Shown one piece after another: positions 46,864-58,900 of a stretch of DNA of 64,000 nt. The stretch spans positions 3,224,001 through 3,288,000 of the forward strand of contig JACAXG010000050.1 of assembly GCA_018881555.1 (NCBI GenBank). Direction: 5' to 3'. Numbering within the stretch: the first letter of the stretch is position 1; the number at the start of each line of letters is the position of its first letter. A model generated the notes under the pieces. That model searched no databases. It saw only the letters and a list, made by a program, of their open reading frames with translations, and was not told the DNA's origin. The stretch comes from Amblyornis subalaris. Its lineage: Eukaryota > Chordata > Aves > Passeriformes > Ptilonorhynchidae. A program made the position numbers and the translations under genes.

Positions 46864-49800
46864 GGTCTAACGGGCCACTTGAGGCAAAAGACCTTTCAAC
46901 TATGTGTTTACATGATTGTGCCTGTTGTTAATTACCCTCTGTTCCCACATTTAATTGAAATCATAACTTTATAGCTGGTTCAAGCAAAAGTGTGTGCTTG
47001 CATAATCCATAATGTATCTGATTTTAAAATGGTAAATGCAGAGAAGTGAGTGTATGTAAATCTTTGGTGAAAATTGCTATGAAAATGCATAATCCGTAAC
47101 TTTTTTTATTTTTAGTGCAATGGCTTTTCCTGTGTCCTCTAAACTGTCTCATAAATGTTCTCCTGGAAAACCACTACATCTTCACATAAATAGTNCTTAC
47201 AGAAGGATGCTGTAAGCAGTATCAAATTAGCTGCCATAGAATTTGGCCACTTAGTGCTTTTGCTGTCAATGTCACATCCCTTGCTGAGTCACTGTTAAGT
47301 GATTGAGCTGATATAAGTGAATACATTGACTAAGTCCTTTATTTATATGTTGTTGATACAAGTGTAAGAAAACTGCTAAATGTATTAAACAATCAATTCA
47401 CTCAGCAGCTGAAGATGCAGTAGTAAAAATGAAGTCCTGCTGGGCTTTCATCATTACTGTCAGAGAGNCTCCTTGGATGCTCTGAAAGTGTGTACAAAAG
47501 GATAACTATTCAATAAACATAGCTCACGTTCAGAAAAACCTGCATGACGTTTGAAAGAAAAGACATAATCCAAAGAAACGGAGAAGAAAATAATATAAGG
47601 TTGTTTGTTTGGGGCTGCAGCATCCTGTAAGACAACTGTACATGTTTGAAAGGAGTGGATTACAATATGTGTCTGGCTGTCTAGGTACACTTACTGTATT
47701 AATGATACAGAATTGCCTGTAGGTTACAAATTATTCACTGACAGGGATATGTGGACAGCATCNTTCGGTATTATCTGTTATGGGTGTGTCAGTATGCAAC
47801 ATACATAATTCTAAAATGTCAAAAAAATGGTTCATTAGGGAGAAGGCAGTGCAAGACTCACCAGAGAGTTGCTAAAGACCAAAGCAACCAAAGCATTTCA
47901 TGCCCCATGGAGTTTTAATATATGCATATTTCAATTCTGTGACTCTTGTAAGCTTCACCAGAGGTAAGAACATTGAGGTCATAAATGGTGCTTACAGTCA
48001 CCATCATTTAACTTTTGTTTTAGTTATACTTGTCTGGTGTAGGGCTTAGGTCAATGGCACATNCAGAATTATCTTCTATGTTGATTCAGAACTGAGCCCT
48101 GTAAAAGCAAAGATAAAGATGATTTGGGAATAACAAGGCAACATGGATCTGATTTTCTGCTTACTCTTATCCAGAGGACAAAACCCTGAAGATTCATTAT
48201 TTTGCCTCTGTTCCACTTTACACATAGGCATAGACAGCTACATAAAGTAACAGAGAATATAGGCTCAGTGTCCTCTGAACATCAGGCCTTATNGACATAT
48301 CACACACTGACACTGAAAGTTGACTTTACAGAGGTCACACCAAAACTCCTATTGAAGAAAAAGTGCACAAGTTTTCATTTCTAGAAATTTACTCTGCTTT
48401 CTGCTCTCTCATGGTAGGAATGAATGTAACAAAGCCCACACTGAAAAACAAAGTTGTAAAGTTTGGACTGTTTTTTTAGTTTGGAATAGTGTTTCTGAAA
48501 AGAGCATTATCATGAACAGNCTGGTTAGAAGGAACATTTATTGTTATAAATAGAGCTGATTAAATAATACCNGAAAGCAAAGCAAAAAAATTTCTGAAAN
48601 ATTAAATGTAATTGGTTTTATTTGTGAGAAAAATTAGTGCATGCTCTTTAAAGTATGCCCATTGAAAGTAGCAGCAACAGTCCTGTTACTGACAAAGTGT
48701 AGGCAGTGGAATGGAAACATCGGCAAAACAGCAATACTATGGTAAATNTAAAAGGTTTGCCAAAGATGTACGTATTTGATCCTATGATTTAAACAAGAGA
48801 AATATCAAAACAAGAGTACTACAGAGACTTGCAGAAAGGTTAAAAATGACTTGATACAGGAAATATTAAACATCTAGCTCAGAAGGAATTGTAAAATTAA
48901 TCATACCACTTTATGAAGGCCTATAGAAAAAGAGAAGCAACCAGTTAGAAGCATAAGAAGACATAAAGGAAAGCAAGTACGGAGAAAACATAGGTCATAA
49001 GTTTAAAAATATGAAGAAATTAGGATGAAAGATTAATCAAATTAAACTGAATAACAAACACAATAATAAAATCAAACNAGAAGAAGGACAGGGACTGTTT
49101 AGGGCACTACAGCATGAATGGTTCAGCAGGGATGGTCTAGAGAGATGGCCTTTACTGCAGTGATATTCCTATACTGGTTCTGTTTACAAAAATAGTTTCA
49201 CAAAATAGTTTCATGGATGACAAGGAAGAAATTATTCTTCACATGGTATTAGCTCCTCCTGGATTTGGATGCTATATATTAATGAAAGACATGAAAAACA
49301 TACATCAGTATTTGTTATTTTTCCAGATAGATAGCTACTACTTGGGATTCCCATTGCCATGGGGTGTCCCAAAGGGTAGAATGAGTTGACCTCACAAATG
49401 TGAACAGCTTAAAATGCAGCCCATGTATNGCAAATGAGACAAGATGGAGGTCAACAAAGCAATTTCCCTAACAAAGTTGCTNGTACTGGAAGAAAGTTTA
49501 AGACTTATTTTTCAGCATTTCACTAGTCAATGAGAATTAGAACTTCCATGGTTTCTTCTTTTCCCCTAGGTTAAAAACACCAACAACATAAATACAATGA
49601 AATTTGTCTGATAAGAATTAAGATCTCCAGCAACAACCATTCATCCCCATTATGTTGAATTCCCAGCTGCCAGAAAATGCTTTTTTGTACCGTAGATGGC
49701 TCCCATTGCTCTCAAATTGCTTTACTGCACTATTTTAGTCTGTTGATTCACTACAGATTTAGAAGTAATGGGTCTGGCACTGTCAAAAGCACCTCATGGT

Positions 49801-52714
49801 ATTTCCTCATNCTCAGCTAAACACAATTACGCTGGAGAAATCCAGTACCATCAAGTTCCCTTGGTTATTACCGGCAACCTGAAAGCNTCGGGAATGCAAA
49901 GAAAGTCTCAAAGGAGGTCTTTGCTAAGCCAAATAGCTGAGGTTGTTGCAAAGAATTAGNTCATTGCTAGAGTCAAAATTCAGCCACACCAAGAGCCTGC
50001 TTAAAGCACAATTCCTGAGAAAACTTCCCCTGGAGAATGCTACAAAGAATTCACCAAAACTCACCTGTCATAGGAAACAGATAATAAGGAAGAGAGAGAG
50101 GGAGGAAAAACAAATGCTGATAAGAACATAATAGATTGTGAATGCAAAGAAAAATTTTAGAATTATAGTTTAAAATATCCACGTTTGCTTGACTTGACTT
50201 TATTATTACCAATGGTACTGCTGCTCTTCTATCACCTGTTATTGCCTGGGACTCTGATTTGTTGCCTCTGTTGATTCTGTCTGTCAGTTCCCAGAGTTTG
50301 ATTGATTATTGTGTGCAGCAAGAGAATTCTCTGGTGAAAAACTGCCCCATCCTCGAATTTATCAAAACAAATAATTGGCAAGATTGTGGATTTACACTTT
50401 CTGTGTACAGTGCAGGAATCTAAAATAAGTATGAAACCCAACTTTATAGGTTGTTTCCTTAAACTAGGTCAAGGAAAGATTATGGTTACAGCATTCAGTC
50501 TGCTGTGCAGTTGAGCAGCTAAGGCAATTGCTCATTTATTTGATATCTTTTATGAACTATGCAAATCTCAACATCAGGCCACACTTACTGTCAGAGTCTC
50601 CAGCTTTTAAANGAGAGATTATACAGCACTGATGTCAGTAGAGGGCTGAATATAAACACTATAGGTGTAGACATAAAGCAGATAGTTACATAAAATTAAT
50701 AGTAAAAAAATGTCTTCATACACCCTGAAGCAAGCAACAAAATCATCTTTGTGAGTGTAGTTCTACACACGTTACTGTTGCCAGCTATTTGGGCTATGAC
50801 CTAGAACTTAGCCAGCAATAAAACCAACAATAAACTACAGAGAGAGCAACTCTTCACACTGATGGTAAGTACTCAGAGGCTAGATCATAAAAGTAATAAG
50901 TTCTTTGTTTACCTTATCATAATGGGATTATCTCATTCTGGAGGACTGTAAATAAAGATCAATCTGCTTTTATCTAAAGCCTTNATATCACAGAATAGAG
51001 AACAATCCGAGAACAGCAAGGTCTGTGAATTCTGGAGCAAGACTGATATAGAAGATCTGTTTTAATGGTAAAATCACAGCTGCATTGCCTCCATGAATAC
51101 AGCAGNTTTACAAGGTGGATGTGAGTACATACTTTTTTATATGCAAGTGTGATGGGATATGAGAGGCTGTTGTAGGTCTGTCCTTTCCAATTACTGAGTT
51201 TATCTGCTTATGTTTGAGCTCAGACTTTTAGTATTATCACCATAAAAGATAGGGCTCAGCCCTGGGAAACTGCATAATTTCTCTTCTGTTACAGCTGATG
51301 ATCAAGTACTGACTAGCACATTCCCTGCATTTACATTAGCTTTTTCTTTATTTTGCTGCTAATCTCTAGTTGAGAGCTCACACAGCCCGGGAGCAATATC
51401 ATACTGTTCAGCCTTTGAAATTCATCTTTTGTTGTTCCTTACAGCCGTGCAAAATGGATCTCACGGAACTGTTCNGAGCAAGATGATATTTAAAGCTCCT
51501 TTTCTGTACAAGTGGAGATGACCCCTCTGACAGCGAACATTCAACAGAAGGTTCCTAATCTTGAAGTGCCATCCCACTGAGATATTCACAGAAATGTGGG
51601 GGTAATGGGTATTAGATGCACAACTTTCTGAGGAACATTAAACCTCTGGTAGAACAAGGTTAAATTCAGACAAGCCAGTTACAGCTCTGTGTCTTGCAGA
51701 CAGAGTCTAGGTTACTGTTTAGGGCTACCTCTGACTGTCTGCTCATCAACTTGGAAATTACTGCAAAGAGATGTTAAGCACTTCCCTAATCTTCACTGTC
51801 AGTGATAGCTGGCGTTAGGCTTTTTGGGGCCCATCCATGGGTTAAAGCAAAAAGCTTTCCCTTTTTCTGTCCCACTCTACTGTGAGTTGCACAACTGCAC
51901 AACAATCCTAGGGATCNCCATCAGGCCCTGATTGCTCGTCCCTAAAACTAACTTTGCAACCAGTCTCTATTGCTTGTCTCAGTATCTCTCTTACAAACCC
52001 AGGGACAAAGGAAGGTGTTCTTTTTCATTGTGATATAGCTAAAAGAAAAAAAAAAATCCCAATAGCTTTTGTATCACCAAAATGCTTTACTGCTTGCAGA
52101 AAGCCTTGAGTAGCATACCAACAAAGCATGACCTTCCTGCACAAATAGTGACATATGGAAAGGCAGCTCCTTCTGCAGGGCAGTGGCAACAGTAGGTTAT
52201 GAGTGATGAAAGTCTTCAAGGGCACTTTACTTGAAATGGTGCTATGTACTTTCTCTGCCCTAGTGCAGACATACCACTTATCACTCTAATTGAATCAGTG
52301 ACTTATTCTTATAGACAAGCATACACATTGGCATTCCTGGAAGGCTGTGAAAGGCACAGGGATAAAGACAAGCAGGTCTGTACTGTCTGGAGCGTTATGT
52401 CAGTGTCATTTAATGTACGTGTTACCCTAACACCCATGCTATGTTAGCACGCTGAGACAAAGTGACATTCTGATGTATCTAGACATGTTGCCTCCCACAT
52501 GAAAGAACCTTTTTCTTCTTTATTGGACATAACTTCAGCATGTATAATAATATATTTGTCATTGGGCTCAGAGACCATAGCAATTTCCAAAAGCTGAACA
52601 TCTCACCACCATTATTCTCATTTTCCTTTATTGTTTTTATGTTTTTTACTCTTTTGTATAATTGGCCTGCATATCTGTGGAGAGTTAGGGATATGCNTGC
52701 AGAAGATATCGGGC
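46864..52714. other. Gene-poor AT-rich stretch before the second LTR
   Basis: No gene or mobile element is recognised. Ambiguous bases are frequent. The open frames at 47460-50441 are short and unsupported. Confidence 0.5.
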
Positions 52715-52951
52715 TGTAANGGTCAGCCAGGACCCCNTCCCCTCTCGCAGTCTGACCTTCGCTCCCTGCCCGGCCGCACCTAACCGGACGTGAGCAGAAG
52801 GAAGTGACACTGACTGCCCAAGCCATAAAAACCCTTGTAACCCTGCAATAAACGCCATTTGCTGTCCACCACGTTGGTGTTCAGGAGCATATGGACCGAG
52901 TGGCCCAGGGATAGGGTTGCCGTGCCGGACTCGAACCAGGCCACCGCAACA
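52715..52951 (+). mobile_element. Solo LTR with alpharetrovirus-like R/U5
   Basis: The only clearly GC- and CpG-rich island of the window. It starts TGTAA.GGTCAGCCAGGAC and ends GGCCACCGCAACA (TG...CA). It carries a TATA-like CATAAAAACCC, then GCAATAAACGCCATTTG 20 bases on, then CCACCACGTTGGTGT. The AATAAACGCCATTTG and CACCAC.TTGGTGT words match what I know of the R/U5 of avian leukosis-type LTRs. U3 is short and unlike those viruses. No viral gene lies beside it. A clean target duplication is not visible, although ATATC occurs just outside both ends. Good preservation suggests a fairly recent insertion. Confidence 0.8.
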
Positions 52952-55900
52952 TATATCTCAGTGTCTCAGTTCATTGCAATTGAAGCTTCCCTTATAGTTT
53001 AGGATACCTGAAGCTCACCTTGCAGAATAGCTCAGACTTCAGCAGGAAGAGTAACTGATGCCCACCCCATGGCAGCACACCCCTGTTGGGACTCCAGTTG
53101 GTAATTTAGCCCCTTCTGGGCTGAGAAAAAGCTTGACACCTACTTCTCCCTCTAAAAGTATTAAGTATTTTCAGTCATGACTCGGTGTAGAGCACCAGAA
53201 TTTCATCTTCTTTTGGGTCCCTAGGTGCCAGGAAGGGAAAGAGTTCAAACATGCTTTGACAGGTATCCTTTCTCACTGGTAAGCAGCTCGGTGTGTCACC
53301 AGCTCTGTCAGGAAGCACCCAATAGCCTGCTGCTGCATACAACAGTCCTATGTGGAAGTCTTAGTGCCCGACCTGGTTGCTCTAGAACATCACACAGAGA
53401 CAAGTGCCACATTATTAGGTAGTGCAACATTTGGTGTAAGTGCCTAAGCATGAGACTGGCCATAGCCTCTCTGCTCCTCCCAGCTGCAAACAAAGCTGAG
53501 CATTTGGATAATTTATTAGTAACTCAATGTTTCACTTTTCTTAGATTACATGTATTTTGAGGTCCTGAGTTTTGAAAATTTGAGGCNGACAGCACTCTGA
53601 ATATTTAATGACTGAAATATGAGCTATATATATTAAACACAGTGGGTTATTTCAGCTCCTTAATCAAACTGTAGAGAGCCTGCAATCTTCTAAAATCCAT
53701 AGACCTCCTGCTCAGTGAGTTCAGTTGATAGAATATTGACAGCAAATGAAACTCCAAGACATGGGTGAGGCCTACTCATACTAAAAATGTGAAAAATAAT
53801 GGAGGAATTTTACTCATCCATTTTTCAATGAGGATGTGAATGATTCTCACAACATATTTGACCCTGTGATTGATGTTCATATTTCTGCTGCTGAGGTCCA
53901 AATTACAGAATTACTTTGGTCATCTTGAAGCACCCTCTGATGAACACTTCAAATGCAAAAACTCAGGAACTAGCAGAAATAGACTCACTTTATGATAATC
54001 CCAGAAATAAAAAGGTAATTTTTCTCTCTTGTGGGAGAAAAAGAGACACATTGTGAAACAAATATACTCAATGTCTTCTCCAGTCCAGTTGGGAGGAGTA
54101 GGGAGGAATTCCCTTGGCATTTTACTTACAGAATACTTGTAAGGAAAATAAATACAGCAATCTATGTAAGTTTGAGATACAGATACAATTAATTAAAAAA
54201 ACCAAACAACAAACTGCCAAACACCCCAATGCCCAGAAACCCACATCCCAATCCAATTAGCATGAGTAAAAATATCAACATCAGAGAACAAAACTTCTTG
54301 GAATCATTGTGTGTGTGTATGCCCTTCTGGATCAGAAGCTAGTAGCCAAGGAAACTGTATTATTGAGGCTGAAAAAGAAAAGTTTAATCAAAAACAGAAC
54401 CATCAGTTCTGTGCTACTTATGACATATCTGGGTTTTGTTTGGTTTTTTTATACTCTGTCTGGAAAAACATATTCAGAAAAAAAGATGTATCGGTCAAAA
54501 TCTGTAGATCTGCATAACCAGAGATCCGTCAGACTTTTCATCTTCTACACAGAATAAAGACTGATGTGGAGTAGAGGAGTGAAAGGATGTCTGTTTCTAA
54601 GAAATACAAAGTAAACGAGCAAAATTACAAACAAGTGGAAAAAAGATTCATTTTAACATGAATGAAATATCTCACTGGACTAAGAAGAACAATATTCAAT
54701 TTTAATTTGTAAAAACTTCTTCATGCAAAGAATAATAAGTTGCAAGAGCAATTTCTTGTATAATGTTTGGTGACTTTAAACCATTAGTTTTTGGCAGTCA
54801 CTCTAATCTGATTTTCCAGTGCATTGTTTCCCTCTCAGCCTATTATCATTTATTACACACACATATAAAAGCAGTGATTTTTATAGCAGTGATTTTATTA
54901 GTCCATTTCAATTATGTTGTTTGTTTTGCAGACTGTAATGACTTTAATCCTCATTTAAATACATAAAAATTGCATGATACAAAGGCTAATTATTAGAATA
55001 TGTGGGAAATTATGATTAATTACCCCCCAAAAAAGCCATTTGTCTCATGTAGATATCTATTTTGTATCTACTAACTATTTTAAAGATAGTGATGAAAAAC
55101 CTCTTTTGAGAGAACAAGGATAATGAGAATGAGAATTCCTCTTCATTGCAGCTTTGACACCATAATTAGCTTGCTTTCCTCACAAAAAGANGATGAGAGG
55201 GGCATTTGGGAAAAACATGTTATTTAAGAAAGAATGACTAATGAAAAGAATAGTGAAATAGTGACAGCTTTTTCTAATTCAGAGTGAACCATTATTAAAA
55301 ATATCCTGCCGCTGCACTCCCAGCACCAGGACTCCAATATTTTTCACTTGCATGTAATCAGAATATGACTAATGCCTCCAAAAAAAAGACAACATTATAA
55401 TTCTATAGTAAATTTTCATTAATTTCTACNAACTGTTTTCAAATTGCAATTGCACTTCTATATCATAAAACTGCACATTTCAGAGCAACATTTGAAATTA
55501 TTAGAGATGGGAAAACTTGGAATTCTAACAGGAATGTTTTCCTTTTTTTTTCCTCCCCAAAAGTTGCATTTATTTTCCTAGGACCTATAATACCACCAAA
55601 GAAATAAATAGGAGACCACCTTCACAGACTAGCAAGATCCTTTGTAAGTCAAACAAACATTTATGTAGTAATTTCAAGTGTGTTTTTATACCTGGAAACG
55701 AGGGGCACCTTCAGGTTTTCCTATCCAAAGTGAGGAAATGCAAAAGCTACCCTTGTTCATCCAAAAGTAGTTCAATACTTAAAAGCACATGAAGACACAT
55801 CCCAGAGCCTCTTTCCCAGATATTTTTCTGTTTAATTGTGAAATATGATTTCTAATGAGCAACTAGGGAGTAAGCCAGCAAGGTATGGTAAAGCAGCCAA

Positions 55901-58900
55901 AACATTCTGGAATCCAAACTCTAATGATTGTGTTTATAAGTTAACAGGCAAGAGAATATTCTGGCCTTAGGTCTCCATAGAAATCCTACTATTCCTGCTT
56001 GAAATTTGAAATTGTTTAAAAACCTGAATTATAACATCTTTNCAGTGTCAGAGAAACTCCATCAAGCCCTTCTGTGAAAGATAGCACACGTTCTCTTATA
56101 TCAAAGCCTGTACCGTGGAGTTAACACATTGTCCTGTGTCTCAGTTTCATTTTAAATTCTTTTGTTTTTGTTGGATATTATCATATCTGTGGGAATTGCT
56201 CTACTCCTGAACTCAAAGACTGCAGGGAAGGGATGAAAATAGTATCTCTCTGCATTATCCTGTCACTCTCAGGTAAGACCATGAATCACAGATAACATGC
56301 AAAGGAAAAAGAAATCCTTCTACAGTAAAGCAAGAAATTATTTTTACACCTGCCTGTTCCTTTAATCCACACCTCCCAAAATATACTGTTTCTGGGGAAA
56401 TTGTCCTGGATCCTCTGTAGGTCTTCTTTGTCTGGACACACACGGAGACTAACCAGCTGTGAAACGATGCTTCCTTCTCTACTCATCCCTGCATTTGTTT
56501 CTTATTCAGCCTCCTGGCCCCAGCTCTCTAGAAGGGGATGTTCCTGCCTCCCCAGCCAGGGCAGGTGCCTTCAGAAGACCCTGTCAACTATGGGGGTACT
56601 GGCTGAATTGCATTTGCTGTGTCCTTTGAGAGACGCTTTTAAAACCAGATGGAAGGTCTACCTGAAGACCTCCTAGGAGCTTCAAAACTGCTCTGGGGAC
56701 ACAGTCAACCACTCAAGCTGCATAAAGCAGCTTGCTAATGGAGCAGGCTGAGTGCAACTTGGCAAGCATGGCTGCAGGGCTTTGCTTGAGTGATTTCTCA
56801 TGCAATTACCTATGAAGGAGCTACAAAGAGTTATTGTTCAGTTCTCTCCAGCAAGACCGAACACCCTTGATTTTCAGGTGAATTTTGTCAAGGTTGCAAA
56901 TATTTGAGCATATAAATGAGATAAAGAAACAAATAATTATGACCAATCTCCTAAGGACCAATACGAAAGACAAGTGAATTCTACCGGTTTACCAACCACA
57001 TTTTACTCTATCCTGCAGCGGATCATAAAGAGAAGTTTTATTTAAATTAATTTAGCTACATGTCATGCCTGTATTACTTATTGTTTGGGGTTTATATAAT
57101 ATCCCCCTAGTAATTTTTTTTTGATCTACTGTCAGACACTATGTTAGACTACATTACAGCGTTACATGTGACTTCCACTTACAAGGTCAATAATTAACAT
57201 TAACATTACTGTGGANGAACACACCTGGAGACCCAGAGAATGAAATATCNAATCCACAGGCAGTAGGTTGCAATTTGCATGTTTTTAACTACGTAAATCC
57301 ACTAACACCACAAATCTTTAGTTTGAAAGGGGGAAGGTTTTAAGATCACTATGACGGTCTGGAAGTATTAAAGTGAACCCTAAAACCAGAAGAAGATTTT
57401 GTAGATATAGTTCATTTATGACTCCCAGTAACCACACCCCACAAATAGGTTGTACCTGCCAGTGTATCCTCTAAGTTACCATTCTCAATGATATCTCAGA
57501 AATAGNTGCCATATTTAGTCAGGCTGTAATCCTGACAAAACAAATGCTTCAGGTCCCTGAAAAGTGTTGGTGTTAATTGCTGCTTTTCTACCAGGGAATC
57601 TTGTGTAACTAGTGGGGNTTTTATCAGAGGCTGCTGTAGATATCTTACACTACCAATTCAAGTTCCTCTAACAGATTTTACAGAGCTAGCATTTCTGTGC
57701 AAACAGGTGACTATTGCATTGAAGAGATTTACACACAGACGTTATATGGGTGATTTTCGGGTCAGATTTAATTAACCTATGATTGTGTCATCCACTTCTA
57801 AAAGAACACAATCAATGCAAATGTTATTAGTGCTACTGGCACACTCCGTTCTTTCCACATTAGAAAAATAAATAATTACATAAATACATTTCTAACTAAG
57901 CCCCTAAAAGCAAAATATTACATTTGTCCCCATAAGACTTTGTCCACAGCATATTTATTCCTGAAATCTATTAGTAGTACTACTGTTCACTTAGCCGCAT
58001 CAGGGTCAAGTAAATAGCAGCAGTATAGACAATAGTATCATCAGCTTTAAAAAATAATTTCAAATAAGCAACGTTCAAAAGCAAACTGANAGCACACTAG
58101 GACACATGGATACACTGAACAGAAACAGCTGGAATGACTTCCATCCCTCTGTGTCTATCCCCAGTTTGTTTCCTTACAGCAAGGAGAGCTTGANTGACAC
58201 AGAGGGTGATTCTGGAATCATTACAGTATTTTTGGCAGCATTTCCAAGCCAATCCATGCCTCGTTGTGAGGCACCTTAATATGTCAGGCTGCAGGCAAGC
58301 AGTGGTACAGAACCTGTACCTTGTGTGGTGCAGCCTCCAGGAGGTCAGGTTGGACAGCTTGAAATTGTCGAGTTTCCAGGTGTTCTGGTTCATTCAATCC
58401 ATCTGTGTGCAGGAGATGACACCTGTACCCAAGCTAAATTTAAAAAAAATGTGTGGTCCAGTGTATTAAGGTATTCATGTGCTGAACTGAGAAGAGACAC
58501 AGGAATAAGGGAAGATCAACTGCTTCAGAGTCATCCTTAAGGCAGAGGCATTAAGAAAAAATATCAGGTGTGCTTACCTTACCCNCTCAGGTGAGAGAGA
58601 GGTATACACACACAGCACCCTGTAATGAAAGAACATATGTCATGATTGTAGGTACCTGACGTAAGGACACAAATCNTAGGAAGAATGTAAGTATCAGTCT
58701 TAAACATCAGACGACTGCATGATTGAGCCAGAGGAAAAAAACTTGATTAATAAAGATTAGTGCACAGACACAAAAGAAGAAATCACGTGAAGTGTATCCT
58801 GAGAGAAAGAGGCAGCAGTGCTCCACCTACACAAGCTTTTAATCATGCGAAAACAATTTGAGTTCTTTTTCCTGCACATACAAGGTCTACAGTGCAAATT

